This document shows positions 16,834 to 26,907 of a stretch of DNA of 64,000 bases, piece by piece. Numbering within the stretch: the stretch's first letter is position 1; each line of letters opens with the position of its first letter. The notes under the pieces were generated by a model. The model worked only from the letters and a program-made list of their open reading frames with translations. It searched no databases and was not told where the DNA came from. Position numbers and translations under genes: made by a program. Source of the stretch: CAWDVH01 sp963805705 (GTDB taxonomy: Bacteria; Actinomycetota; Actinomycetes; Streptosporangiales; Streptosporangiaceae); NCBI GenBank assembly GCA_963805705.1, contig CAWDVH010000001.1, positions 1,550,001 through 1,614,000 of the forward strand, given 5' to 3'.

Positions 16834-18062
16834 GCCTGGCCGACGTCCGGGAGGCGGTCACCCGCGCTCACCATGAGGAGTGGGCGCGGGTGGTCGCCGC
16901 CCTGACCAGGCGTTTCGGTGACCTCGACATCGCCGAGGAGGCGGCGGCCGAGGCGTTCGCGACCGCGGTCGGGCGGTGGCCGGCTGACGGCGTACCTCCC
17001 AACCCCGGCGCCTGGCTGACCACCACCGCCAACCGCAAGGCCATCGACCGGATCCGGCGCGAGAACAAGCGCGACGACAAGCAGAAGGAGGCCCAGATGC
17101 TGTCCGGCGACGACCCGCCCGAGCCTGCCGGCGCCATCGAGGATGAGCGGCTCCGGCTGATCTTCACCTGCTGTCACCCGGCGCTCGCGATGCAGACCCG
17201 CGTGGCGCTGACGCTGCGCATGGTCGGCGGTCTGACCATGGCCGAGATTGCCCGTGCCTTCCTGGTGCGGGAGACCGCCGTGGGACAGCGGATCACCCGC
17301 GCGAAAGCCAAGATCAAGGCGGCTCGCATCCCGTACCGGGTGCCGTCCGCGGAGGATCTCCCGGCCCGCGTCTCCGGCGTGCTCGCCGTCCTGTTCCTCG
17401 TCTTCAACGAGGGCTACCTGGCGACCGGTCCTGGCACCGATCCGGTACGTCACGACCTGACCACCGAGGCGATCCGGCTCACCCGCCTGATCCGTGCCCT
17501 CCTGCCGGAGGACGGCGAGGTGGCCGGGCTGCTCGCGCTGATGCTCCTCACCGAGGCCCGCCGCACCGCCCGGGTTTCGGCGAGCGGCGAACTGGTCACC
17601 CTCGGCGAGCAGGACCGCGGGACCTGGGACGCCGCGCTGATCGCCGAGGGTCACCGGCTGGTGCGAGAGCGCCTGGCCGCCAGGGCGGCTCCAGGTCGCT
17701 ACCAGATCCTCGCAGCGATCAGCGCCGTGCACACCTCCGCCCGCGACATAGGCGACACCGACTGGTCGCAGGTCGTTGCCCTCTACGACCAGCTCGTCCG
17801 TCTCGACCCCTCGCCGGTCATCGCCCTCAACCGGGCCATTGCGGTCGCCGAGCTTGACGGCCCGGAAGTGGCGCTGGCGGCCGTCGACCGCCTTGAGGAC
17901 AAGCTGGCCGACTATCACGCCTACCATGCGACCCGCGCCGACCTGCTGCGCCGGCTGGGCCGCAGTCAGAAGTCGCGCGCGGCGTACGACAAAGCCATCG
18001 AGCTCGCGGGCAACACCGCCGAGACCGCCTACCTGACCCGCCGCCGCGACCAGCTGGGGTAG
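16830..18062 (+). CDS. ECF42-type RNA polymerase sigma factor with C-terminal TPR extension
   Basis: 410 residues. Sigma region 2 (about 10-75: RFGDLDIAEEAAAEAFATAV, ANRKAIDRIRREN) and region 4 (120-175: RVALTLRMVGGLTMAEIARA, VGQRITRAKAKIK) are followed by a 230-residue DUF6596/TPR-like C-terminal domain (FNEGYLATGPG, DPSPVIALNRAIAVAE). This is the ECF42 architecture, where the C-terminal extension replaces an anti-sigma factor. Starts at GTG inside the YCII stop. Confidence 0.92.
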   Translation: MSLADVREAVTRAHHEEWARVVAALTRRFGDLDIAEEAAAEAFATAVGRWPADGVPPNPGAWLTTTANRKAIDRIRRENKRDDKQKEAQMLSGDDPPEPAGAIEDERLRLIFTCCHPALAMQTRVALTLRMVGGLTMAEIARAFLVRETAVGQRITRAKAKIKAARIPYRVPSAEDLPARVSGVLAVLFLVFNEGYLATGPGTDPVRHDLTTEAIRLTRLIRALLPEDGEVAGLLALMLLTEARRTARVSASGELVTLGEQDRGTWDAALIAEGHRLVRERLAARAAPGRYQILAAISAVHTSARDIGDTDWSQVVALYDQLVRLDPSPVIALNRAIAVAELDGPEVALAAVDRLEDKLADYHAYHATRADLLRRLGRSQKSRAAYDKAIELAGNTAETAYLTRRRDQLG

Positions 18063-18114
18063 TGCCCGTCGAGGACGGCCGCCGGGTTCGCGCTTTGAAA
18101 CCTGCCAGTCACGA

Positions 18115-18171
18115 TGGCGGAGGATGGGGGATTCGAACCCCTGAGGGCTTGCACCCAACACGCTTTCCAAG
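18115..18171 (-). repeat. 3' half-copy of tRNA-Ser(GGA)
   Basis: 57 bases match 27764-27820 (the 3' half of the intact tRNA-Ser(GGA), from anticodon loop to acceptor end) with one mismatch at 18142. Orientation is the same. The 5' half is unrelated except for TCCTCC at 18196, which could restore a six-base acceptor pairing at nearly the right distance. It is either a duplicated attachment site bounding the 18.1-27.8 kb segment or a decayed tRNA copy. Confidence 0.75.
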
Positions 18172-18263
18172 TCTGTGGGTGTGTGTCCGCTGCGGTCCTC
18201 CACCGGGACGGGTCTAACGTCCGAGGCCGACATCGCGAACGCGCCCGAGGTGCCCCCGATGCC

Positions 18264-19250
18264 TCAGGCATTCCGCTGATCCGGCGCAGCCCTGTCGTCT
18301 GCGCGGGCCCCGGCGGCCCGCAGTAGCCGCCTGCCTAGGGCCGAGGTGGCGCGCCGCAGCTCCGCCGATCCAAGAACGGCGAACGGTGCCGGGATCCTGG
18401 CGAGCTGCCGCGCGTACCAGTCCGGATCGTCGGTGGTCGCGCCCAGCCGCGTCCGGTCTCCCTCGGGCTCCAGGCGTGCCAGGCTCCGGGGCAGCCACGT
18501 TGCCGTCTCTTCCACCGTGGCGTGGACCAGCACGTCGACCGGGTACGTCCAGCCCTGGGACAAGTGCTCCTCGAGGACCAGCAGCGCGTCTAGGTCGTCC
18601 GGCGGCGTGAACGTGGCGGGCAGGATCTCGATCGCGACGATCCGGTCCACGCGCAGCACCCGCCGTTCCTGTCTGCTATGTGACCAGCACAGCAGGTACC
18701 AGCGGCTGTGCCTGAGCACGACGGCCCACGGGTCGACTTCCATCTCCCGGTCCGCGGCGCCTATCCGGTAGGCCAGGCGTAGCCGCCGCGCCGCGGCGCT
18801 GGACTCGATCAGCGCGGTCGTTAGCTCGGAGCTTGGCCGGTACTGGTCGGCGGCGCCCTGGCCGGAGACATCGCGCATGCTGCGGACCGGGACTGCGACT
18901 TGCTCGGGCAGCACCCTGACGATCTTGGCCAGGGCGCCGCCGACCGGGTCGGCGGGATCGGCGGCCTTCGGGTGGCCCTCGAGGACCGCCATGACCAGGC
19001 CGAGCGCCTCGGCGGCGGTGAACATCAGCGGGGGCAGCCGCAGGCCGCGGCCCACCTGGTAGCCGCCATAGGGACCGCTGACCGACTCGATCGGCAGGTC
19101 GGCCTCTCGCAGGGTCGCGACGTACCGCCGGACGGCGCGTTCGGTCACGCCGAGCCTGTCAGCCAGCCGCTGGGCCGTGATGCCGGGGTTGTTCTGGATG
19201 AGCTCGAGGGCGACAAGCGCCCGCGCGGCCGGGCTGATGTCACGCGTCAT
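18264..19250 (-). CDS. WYL-domain transcriptional regulator
   Basis: 328 residues. An N-terminal HTH (about 13-55: NNPGITAQRLADRLGVTERA, VRRYVATLREADLPIES) is followed by a WYL domain containing VVLRHSRWYLLCWS and a WCX-like C-terminal domain. WYL proteins sense ligands, often nucleic acid or nucleotides, and activate or repress neighbours. It is divergent from a DinB gene with only 54 bases between starts, a common pairing, so DinB is the likely target. Confidence 0.88.
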   Translation of the reverse strand: MTRDISPAARALVALELIQNNPGITAQRLADRLGVTERAVRRYVATLREADLPIESVSGPYGGYQVGRGLRLPPLMFTAAEALGLVMAVLEGHPKAADPADPVGGALAKIVRVLPEQVAVPVRSMRDVSGQGAADQYRPSSELTTALIESSAAARRLRLAYRIGAADREMEVDPWAVVLRHSRWYLLCWSHSRQERRVLRVDRIVAIEILPATFTPPDDLDALLVLEEHLSQGWTYPVDVLVHATVEETATWLPRSLARLEPEGDRTRLGATTDDPDWYARQLARIPAPFAVLGSAELRRATSALGRRLLRAAGARADDRAAPDQRNA

Positions 19251-19304
19251 CCCGCCTCCATCCAGGAAGGAAAACGTCCGGAACCGACGGTACCGTCCCT
19301 GGCC

Positions 19305-19868
19305 ATGGACAGTGACATTGACAAGGAAGCGATCCCGGCTGAGCCGCCGGTCGCGGGAAACGAACTCGACACGCTCCTCGGCGAGCTGGAACGAGTGCGC
19401 GGCTACATCGCGTGGAAGTGCGGTGGCCTGGACTCGGCGGGCCTGCGGGCGACCATCGGACCCTCCACGATGACGCTAGGTGGCCTGCTCAAGCACCTCT
19501 CCGCGTGCGAGGACATCAAGTTTTCCATCAAGCTGTACGCCCGGGCCCCGCAGCCGCCGTGGAACACGGTCGACTGGGACGCCGACCCGGACTGGGAGTG
19601 GCACTCGGCGGCGGCGGACACCCCCGAGCAGCTCATGTCGCTTTGGCAGGGCACCGTGAGCCGCTCCCGCGAACTGGTGGCCAAGGCGCTGGCCGACGGC
19701 GGACTGGACCACGCCGCCGCCTCCTCGGACGACGGCCGCACCCCCAGCCTGCGGCGGCTGCTCATCGACATGATCGAGGAGTACGCGCGCCATGTGGGGC
19801 ACGCCGACCTCATCAGGGAGTCGGTGGACGGGCTTGTCGGTGAGGACCCTCCGGGTGACCACCATTAG
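19305..19868 (+). CDS. DinB-family (DUF664) protein
   Basis: 187 residues of the DinB four-helix fold: TLGGLLKHLSACEDIKFSI carries the first metal-site His, and EEYARHVGHADLIRE the HxxxH-like end. DinB-like proteins include thiol-S-transferases using mycothiol or bacillithiol; the substrate here is unknown. The ATG at 19305 is 54 bases from the WYL regulator start on the other strand. Confidence 0.85.
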   Translation: MDSDIDKEAIPAEPPVAGNELDTLLGELERVRGYIAWKCGGLDSAGLRATIGPSTMTLGGLLKHLSACEDIKFSIKLYARAPQPPWNTVDWDADPDWEWHSAAADTPEQLMSLWQGTVSRSRELVAKALADGGLDHAAASSDDGRTPSLRRLLIDMIEEYARHVGHADLIRESVDGLVGEDPPGDHH

Positions 19869-20000
19869 CACCGCGTCGCCCGCCGCGGCGCCTGTGGCCG
19901 GGCTGGAACGTGGCCTAGAGCTGAGACTGGCACCCAGCATCGACAGCGCCGACGGTCAGAAGCCGACGACGTCTTACCAGGTCAGCAGAGCGGACGATGC

Positions 20001-20905
20001 TCAGACGGCATGTGCCTGGGTAGCGCGCCAGCCCGATGCGAGCGCGGCGGCGGCGATCGCCAGCAGAATAGCGAGCAGCACGAGCTGTAGCGGCCAGTAC
20101 TGGCCAGCTGGGTGGTAGGCCACGGGGACGCCGGTCCCCGAGCCGAGGATCCAGCTGTCAGCTGGTGCGGTGAATCGCGGTGCAATTGTTTTACTGGCTG
20201 GTGTCAGGACCCCCACCATCCACCGGGCGCCAAGGAGCAGGACGATAAATCCGGCCACAGCCGCGCCGAACGCCGGAAGCGTTCGCCGCGCCAAGGCGCC
20301 AAGAGCCACTCCCAGGGCGAAGGCGAGCGCGGCCTCCCCGGCCAGGGCCAGGTTGATGGAGACAAACCACGACCAGCGCGAGCTTGTGGTGTCACCGGCG
20401 GTGAGCTGATGCTGCAGCCAGGAGTTGGCCGTCCCGGCGACCAGGCCGACTACGGTCAGGCCGGTGGCGAGAGTGGCAGTTTTGGTGATGTACCAGCGGC
20501 GTCGTGAAACTGACTGGGTCCAGGCAGCCAGGTGGGTGCGCTGCTCGACCTCTCTGGCGACGAGTGGGGCGCCGATCAAGGCGCCGATGATCGCGAACGC
20601 GGCGGGCAGGCCGTCCTGGGAGAGAAGGATCGCGAAGTTGTAGCGGGAGGCGAAGGCAGCTTGCAGGCTGCCCGGATAACGGCCTTTGAGGGCTGCGCAA
20701 GTTGCCGCAGACCGCACGTGGAATACGCCGCTATGCGCGGTGGGCGGTGGGCATCCGGCGGCTGCCAGCTGACGGACCCAGGTGTGGTAATCCGCCAGCC
20801 AGTGCTCGGCACTGAGCCCGAAGCTGACGAGAAGTGCGCATAGGGCAGTGACAGTGATGATCGTCCACAGGGCCTGGCCGCGGTGCTGTCGCCAGATGAG
20901 GCAGG

Positions 20906-20909
<4 letters not shown>
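20001..20909 (-). CDS. ABC-2 type transporter permease
   Basis: 302 residues with about six membrane helices: ALWTIITVTALCALLVSFG at the start, a large extracytoplasmic loop (30-95) with three Cys, then GLPAAFAIIGALIGAPLVAR and four more. Its ATG overlaps the ATPase stop by four bases. It forms the membrane half of the GntR-controlled transporter. Substrate unknown; YtrA-linked transporters often respond to cell-wall-active compounds. Confidence 0.85.
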
Positions 20910-21774
<865 letters not shown>

Positions 21775-21778
<4 letters not shown>

Positions 21779-22185
21779 GCGACGCCGCCCGCAACGTGGC
21801 GGTCATCCTGGCTGACGGCCGGCTCATCGAGAGCCACTTCCAGGAGCATCCGGATCTGCTCGGGAGACAGCCCATCCTGCCTGGCCCGTTCCACCCAGCG
21901 GGCGAGCGAGCCCAGTAGCCTCGGCGCGGCCGGCACTGATGTCATCGGCGGTGCAGCCGTCACGAACGTCCCTACGCCCTGTCGGCGTACGACCAGTCCC
22001 TGATGCTCCAGCTCGCTGAACGCCTTCACCACGGTGTTCGGATTGACCGATAGCGAGTCGACGACCTCTTTCACGCTAGGCAGCTGATCACCTGGCCGCA
22101 GTCGGCCCAGCATCACATCCCGGCGCACCTGCTGAACTAGCTGCCGGTAGATCGGCACGCCGGACCCGGTATCGACACGGAACAA
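21775..22185 (-). CDS. GntR-family regulator, YtrA type
   Basis: 136 residues. Winged HTH of about 70 residues (SGVPIYRQLVQQVRRDVMLG, GDQLPSVKEVVDSLSVNPNT) and the short C-terminal helical tail of YtrA-type regulators. The TTG at 22185 is preferred because GGAGG lies five bases upstream; another TTG four codons earlier overlaps that site. Heads the ABC operon and probably represses it through the palindrome at 22204. Confidence 0.88.
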
Positions 22186-22203
22186 GGTCGCCTCCAAGAC
22201 TGT

Positions 22204-22221
22204 TAGTCTATCGCTAGACTA
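22204..22221. promoter_or_regulatory. GntR operator candidate
   Basis: TAGTCTA-TCGC-TAGACTA is a perfect seven-base inverted repeat 18 bases upstream of the GntR start. Its position suits autorepression of the GntR-ABC operon. 22222-22336 shows nothing else. Confidence 0.6.
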
Positions 22222-22336
22222 GTAGAGCGACAGTGTTCGAGCAAGAGATTTAGTTGCGCGAACCAATTGCGAGCGGGGACAAGACCCGCTGGCCTGGCGG
22301 TCGAGTGCGCGGATCATCCGCCTATGGCTGCGATCG

Positions 22337-22510
22337 CTACCAGGCTGACTTCGGCGGCGACGAGTTCCAGTTGCTCGGGTTGGGCCCGTTGCGCAGATAA
22401 CGGCCCGGTAGCTCGGCCGGCCGTCGGCCAGTGACCGGCAGGTCGAACGCGGTGATCTCCTCGGTCACCGGGGCGAAGGACCCTTCGGGGAAGCGGTTGT
22501 GAGCCGGCAT
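22337..22510 (-). pseudogene. Carotenoid oxygenase N-terminal fragment
   Basis: 57 codons from ATG 22510. The reading EEITAFDLPVTGRRPAELPG followed by RYLRNGPNP is the hallmark N-terminus of carotenoid cleavage oxygenases (RPE65 family, ~480 residues). After NPSNWNS the match ends and a stop follows, so about 88% of the enzyme is missing, including all four iron-binding His. It lies two bases after the SARP fusion gene. It marks a deletion or recombination junction. Confidence 0.65.
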
Positions 22511-22511
22511 G

Positions 22512-25500
22512 TCAGCATCCCTTCGGGTTGGCCGGACGTGTTGTGCTCGCCGTGCTGCGTACCGGCCCGCTGACAGCAGGCTCACCGCACCAGAGCTGGT
22601 CGATCTGCGGGAGGCCACCGGCGTCGAGGGTGAAGTGACCGGCCCGGCGGGAGAGCAGTTCGGCATCGCCGGTGTTCGCCAGCGGCACCCAGGCGGCCTG
22701 GCCGACAGCGAGGCGATCGGCCCTGGCCCAGATGTCCTGTGCGGCCGCCGGGTTGGTGAGCTGGAGCGTCTCGGCCCGCCCGACGAGGCTGTCGAACCGT
22801 GCGTTGCAGAACCCGCCGGCGTTGGTGGTGCGGTCCGGGTCGCCGGGGTGGTAGTTCGCGCACGACAGGAAGTAGTCGAGGAATTCGCCGGGCGAGGGAT
22901 AGTCGGCGACCCACTCGCCCTCGCTGATGTCCCACGGTCCGTGCGGGTTGCCCAGGCGCCGGTAGAACTGAGCGTCGCCGCTGATCACCCGCGGGCGGTA
23001 GCCGATCTCGCGCAGGGCGGAGACGAGCGCGCCGGTCGCCGCGGTGGCGATGAGGTCGTTGCCGGGGCGGATGAAGTCGACGGCCGCCCCCGCGGTTCCC
23101 GACGCGCGGACCAGCGCCCGGGCGCGTGCGATGTCCGGCCCGTACCAGCGTCCGTCGTGCGGGTTGCGGGTCCAGGGGCAGTAGGCCCGGTACCCGGGGA
23201 AGTGGGGTGGCAGCACCTGGCAGGTGGGGATCGACAGGCCGGGGCCACCGAGGCGGCGGGTGACGGCCGCCCGGTCGATCGCCAGGTTCACAGCGCGGCG
23301 GGCCAGCACGTTGCTGAACGGTGGCCGCCGGACGTTGAAGGTCAGGAAGCTGGTGTCCGGCAGCGGGTCGAGCCGCAACTGGGACGCGAACCGGGTGCGC
23401 AGCGGCGCAAGGTTCGTGGACCCGATCTCGAGCGCCAGGTCGGCCTGGCCGCGCAGGACCGCCTGGACCCGCTGGCTGAGGCTCTTGTCCATCCGGATGT
23501 CGATGCGGTCGGGATAGCCGTCGGGCTGGGCCGCCCGGGACCACTCGCGGAAACGCTGGTTGCGGTCGAGCAGCAGCCGCCGGCCGGGGATGAACCGGGC
23601 GACCCGGTAGGGCCCGGTGGAGGGGACCGGCCGGGTGGCCAGGTGCGCGCGGGGCGTTCCGGGCGGCACCGGCCTCGCCTCCGGCAGCGTCAGCTTGAAC
23701 AGCAGGTCCGGGTCGGGGTGGGTCAGGCGGAGGATGATGGTGCCGGCCCGGTCGTCGGTGATGACCCCGCGCGACAGGTCGCAGGCAGCGGGCCGCTGCG
23801 TGCATGCCGCCGCTCCTTGCAGGGCCGAGTAAAAGAAAGCGGCCTGGCTGTTCGTGGTGTACAGCCGCTCGAGTTCGCGGCGCAGGTCGGAGGCGCGGAC
23901 CGGCGCGCCGGTCGAGTAGTGGATACCGGGGCGGAGGCGGAAGACGTAGGTGCGCCCGCCGTCGGTGGGCACCGGCACCGCGGTGGCGAGGTCGGGGACG
24001 AGTTGCGCGGCGCCGGAGGCCTGCGCCAGGGCCACCAGCCCGTCGCCGGTCGCCCGCCAGATCGCGGGGTGCACGTCGTTCGGGTCCGCGGGGTCGAATA
24101 CCTGGATGGCTGAGTACTCCACCCGCAGCGTTCCGCCGCGGTGCCCCCGGCCTGCCGGCGCGCCCGCGGCGACCCAGGGGGTCTGGCCGAGGAGGGTCAC
24201 GGCGGCGGCCGCCGCGCCAACGGTGTCGCGGCGGCGGACCGTCCCCGTCCGGGGATCCACCGACACCAGCGCTCCGGCTCCTTCGTCGGTAACCCAGACG
24301 GCGCCCGCGCCGGCTGCGACCGCGGTCGGCGCGTCCCCGACCGGCACCGTCGAGGACACGGCGTCGCGCGTGGGGTCCACCCGGGAGAGCGTCCCGTCCA
24401 GCGCATTGACCACCCACACCGCGCCGCCGCCCGCCGCGACCGGCCCGGCGCCGGCGCCGACCCCGATCTCGGCCAGGATCTCTCCGCTGACCGGATCGAT
24501 CCGGACCAGTTTGTGCGCCAGCGGCTCGGTGACCCACAGCGCGCCGAACCCGGCCGCCACCCCGCTCGGAGAATCTTCCAGCCGAACGGACCTGCGGGGT
24601 ACCCCGCTGCCAGGGTCGAGCGCCACGACCGCGTCACCGTTCGCATCGGCCACCCACACCGCGCCCGCGCCCGCCGCCACCGCGACCGGGCGCCCGCCAA
24701 TGCTGATCGTCTGAACCACCCGGTTGGCCCGTGGGTCGATCCGGGAGACGCTGCCATCCAGTGCATTCGCGACCCAGACCGCGCCCGCCCCGTAGGCGAC
24801 CCCGGCCGGGGAGCTGCCGACGATCAGCGTCTGATCGACATGAGGGCCGTGCGGATCAACCCGGGTGACCGTGCCATCCGCCCCGTTGGTCACCCAGATG
24901 CTGCCCGCACCTGCGGCGATGCCGGCCGGCGCGGAACCGACGGGCACGCTGGCCGCGACCTGGCCGGTGACCGGGTCGAGCGCACCGACGCCGTCAGCCA
25001 TGATCGCGCGGCGCGCGCCAGCCTCGCCACCGGTGAGCACGACCACGGCGATGGCCGACGCCGCGGCCAGCAGCGCGACAGCGGCAAGAACCAGCCGGGG
25101 CCTGCGCCATCGAGGGACCAGCGGCGGCGCGGCGGCCGGTGAGGGAGGCTGCGGGGCAGGCCTGGGAGGCAGCTCGAGGGTCGGCTTCGGGGGCAGCTCG
25201 AGGGCCGGGTCCTGCGCCAGCACCGCGGCCTCCAGCCGCCTCAGCTCCGGGCCGGGTTCCAGTCCCAGCTCCTCGACCAGCGAGCGGCGCACCGCCCGGT
25301 AGGCCGAAAGCGCGTCGGCTTGCCGCCCCGACCGGTACAGCGCGAGCATCAACTGGCCCGTCAGCCGCTCCCGGGTCGGCTCTCGCGACACCAGCAGCTC
25401 CAGCTCGGGTACCAGCGCAGCGTGGCGCCCCAGCGCCAGCTCGGCCTCGATCCGGTCTTCTACCGCCGACAGGCGGAGCCCGGCCAGCCGCCCGGCCTCG

Positions 25501-25940
25501 GCGCGCGCCCAGGAGTCATCGGCCACCTCGGCGTACGCGACACCCCGCCACAGCGCCAGCGCCTCCGCGAGCACCTGCGCCGCCCGCCCGGCCTCGCCCG
25601 CGGCCAGCGCCTCCCGGCCCTCGGCCGCCAGCGCCTCAAAACGCCGCGCGTCGGTCTCCCCGGCGTGCAGCACATAGCCCGGGGCGCGGGTGGCCAGCAC
25701 GTCGCCCGCGCCCGCCTCGCGGAACGCCCTCCGGAGCCGCGAGAGGTAGGCGTCGAGGCTCTGTGATGCGCCCGGCGGCGGATTCCCGGCCCACAGCTCC
25801 TCGATCAGCCGGTCCCGCGAGACGACCTCACCGGCGTGCACCAGCAGCAGCGCCAGCAGGGCTCGCTGGCGCCCGCCACCCACCGGCACGCTGCGCCCGT
25901 CCGTGTACGCCTCGAGCGGGCCCAGGACACAGAACCTCAT
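22512..25940 (-). CDS. Transmembrane SARP/BTAD regulator fused to beta-propeller and solute-binding domain
   Basis: 1142 residues in one uninterrupted frame. Residues ~1-95: OmpR-like winged helix of SARP type (FCVLGPLEAYTDGRSVPVGG, LIEELWAGNPPPGASQSLDA). 98-245: BTAD domain. 247-283: Pro-rich linker. 285-304: one membrane helix (VLAAVALLAAASAIAVVVLT). ~315-605: six or seven repeats of the type 'AGAGAVWVANALDGSVSRID', a YVTN-like propeller. ~610-1125: SBP_bac_5 peptide/nickel-binding protein (GDGLVALAQASG, YVFRLRPGIHYSTGAPV, SEGEWVADYPSPGEFLDYF). Topology predicts cytoplasmic DNA binding and external ligand capture. ATG 25940 is preferred over GTG 25946. Divergent from two lipoproteins. Confidence 0.88.
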   Translation of the reverse strand: MRFCVLGPLEAYTDGRSVPVGGGRQRALLALLLVHAGEVVSRDRLIEELWAGNPPPGASQSLDAYLSRLRRAFREAGAGDVLATRAPGYVLHAGETDARRFEALAAEGREALAAGEAGRAAQVLAEALALWRGVAYAEVADDSWARAEAGRLAGLRLSAVEDRIEAELALGRHAALVPELELLVSREPTRERLTGQLMLALYRSGRQADALSAYRAVRRSLVEELGLEPGPELRRLEAAVLAQDPALELPPKPTLELPPRPAPQPPSPAAAPPLVPRWRRPRLVLAAVALLAAASAIAVVVLTGGEAGARRAIMADGVGALDPVTGQVAASVPVGSAPAGIAAGAGSIWVTNGADGTVTRVDPHGPHVDQTLIVGSSPAGVAYGAGAVWVANALDGSVSRIDPRANRVVQTISIGGRPVAVAAGAGAVWVADANGDAVVALDPGSGVPRRSVRLEDSPSGVAAGFGALWVTEPLAHKLVRIDPVSGEILAEIGVGAGAGPVAAGGGAVWVVNALDGTLSRVDPTRDAVSSTVPVGDAPTAVAAGAGAVWVTDEGAGALVSVDPRTGTVRRRDTVGAAAAAVTLLGQTPWVAAGAPAGRGHRGGTLRVEYSAIQVFDPADPNDVHPAIWRATGDGLVALAQASGAAQLVPDLATAVPVPTDGGRTYVFRLRPGIHYSTGAPVRASDLRRELERLYTTNSQAAFFYSALQGAAACTQRPAACDLSRGVITDDRAGTIILRLTHPDPDLLFKLTLPEARPVPPGTPRAHLATRPVPSTGPYRVARFIPGRRLLLDRNQRFREWSRAAQPDGYPDRIDIRMDKSLSQRVQAVLRGQADLALEIGSTNLAPLRTRFASQLRLDPLPDTSFLTFNVRRPPFSNVLARRAVNLAIDRAAVTRRLGGPGLSIPTCQVLPPHFPGYRAYCPWTRNPHDGRWYGPDIARARALVRASGTAGAAVDFIRPGNDLIATAATGALVSALREIGYRPRVISGDAQFYRRLGNPHGPWDISEGEWVADYPSPGEFLDYFLSCANYHPGDPDRTTNAGGFCNARFDSLVGRAETLQLTNPAAAQDIWARADRLAVGQAAWVPLANTGDAELLSRRAGHFTLDAGGLPQIDQLWCGEPAVSGPVRSTASTTRPANPKGC

Positions 25941-25958
25941 CCCCACCTCACCTGGGAA

Positions 25959-25974
25959 GACGCTTAGACGCTAG
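25959..25974. promoter_or_regulatory. Tandem repeat in the SARP-fusion/lipoprotein intergenic region
   Basis: GACGCTTAGACGCTAG is an eight-base unit repeated with one change. It lies in the 90 bases between the divergent SARP-fusion and lipoprotein starts. CTGCA also repeats at 25977 and 25991. SARPs bind direct repeats, so this is the natural place to look for an operator; there is no direct evidence. Confidence 0.3.
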
Positions 25975-26030
25975 GACTGCAGCAAGCTTTCTGCAAGGCG
26001 CGGTCAAGTGCCTCCCAGCAATCTCGTCCC

Positions 26031-26870
26031 GTGTCCCGATCGCGCCTGACGTTCGCAGCGGTAGTAGCCGCCGCGGCCGTGGCGATGGCAGCGGTGCCCG
26101 GCTGCGGCCCGCAGGCCAACCCGCCCGGCCCAGCAGCCACGCCGGCCCCTCGGGCACGGGCGAGCTCATCGATCGCCGACGGGGCCGAGCTCACCGGGCC
26201 CACACGCTGGGAGGCACGCGTGTCGGGTATCCCAGGCGGTGGCGTCGCATCGGTGGGGTTCTTCATCGATGGGAAGCTCAGACACCTCGCGCGACAGGCG
26301 CCCTACCTGTTCGCCGGCCGGGGGAATCTGCTGCTGCCCGGCACTCTGGGCTCCGGCTCGCACATCTTTGCCGTCGACGTCACGCTCACCGATGGCCGCC
26401 ACCTGACCACTGCCGCAACCGCCGTGGTGTCGGCGCAGGCACGCGGCATCCCGCGTCGGGTGCTGGGCCGCTGGACCCGGACCGTCACGGCGGCCGAGGT
26501 TGCCCGCACCCAGAGCTTCCGCAACCCGGCGGACGGGGTCCCTGTCCCGGCCGGGACCTGGCAGGTGCGGATCGGCGCCGACGGCGTGGCCCGCTACACC
26601 GGCCCCGCTCACGATCTGACCGTCGGTCAGGTCCGCTTCGAGCCCGGCGGCCGGCTGGTCGTCGGCAACGAGATTCCCAACTTCCCGCACGCATCCAAGG
26701 GCGGATTCTGCCGCGACGCCGCCGGCGACGGGATCTACCACTGGTCGATCGACGGCCACGCGCTCACCGTCCGGGCCGTCAGCGACCGCCAGTGCGCCAA
26801 CCGCAACAGCTTCTGGAACGGCACCTTCACCCGATCAGCCCCAGGTTCACACCCTCAGGCCACTCCCTAA
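26031..26870 (+). CDS. Secreted lipoprotein with Ig-like and lipocalin-like C-terminal region (paralogue 1)
   Basis: 279 residues. Signal peptide with lipobox AAVPGC (Cys about 25), Pro/Ala linker, an Ig-like module (~55-135: VGFFIDGKLRHLARQAPYLF, GSHIFAVDVTLTDGRHLTT) and a C-terminal domain starting GRWTRTVTAAEV and ending KGGFCRDAAGDGIYHWSIDG ... CANRNSFWNGTFTR. Two C-terminal Cys may pair. Clearly paralogous to the next gene. First gene facing the SARP fusion, so its expression is probably under that regulator. Function unknown. Confidence 0.75.
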   Translation: MSRSRLTFAAVVAAAAVAMAAVPGCGPQANPPGPAATPAPRARASSSIADGAELTGPTRWEARVSGIPGGGVASVGFFIDGKLRHLARQAPYLFAGRGNLLLPGTLGSGSHIFAVDVTLTDGRHLTTAATAVVSAQARGIPRRVLGRWTRTVTAAEVARTQSFRNPADGVPVPAGTWQVRIGADGVARYTGPAHDLTVGQVRFEPGGRLVVGNEIPNFPHASKGGFCRDAAGDGIYHWSIDGHALTVRAVSDRQCANRNSFWNGTFTRSAPGSHPQATP

Positions 26871-26907
26871 TGCCCGGCTTCGTAGTGCACAACACAAGGA
26901 GGAGAAC

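Noticed and set aside
16380..18233. 617-codon open frame on the minus strand
   Set aside because: It is antisense to the YCII and ECF42 genes, which have clear domains; the translation is low-complexity and matches no family.
22509..24113. 534-codon open frame on the plus strand
   Set aside because: Antisense shadow of the SARP fusion gene caused by high third-position GC; no motif.
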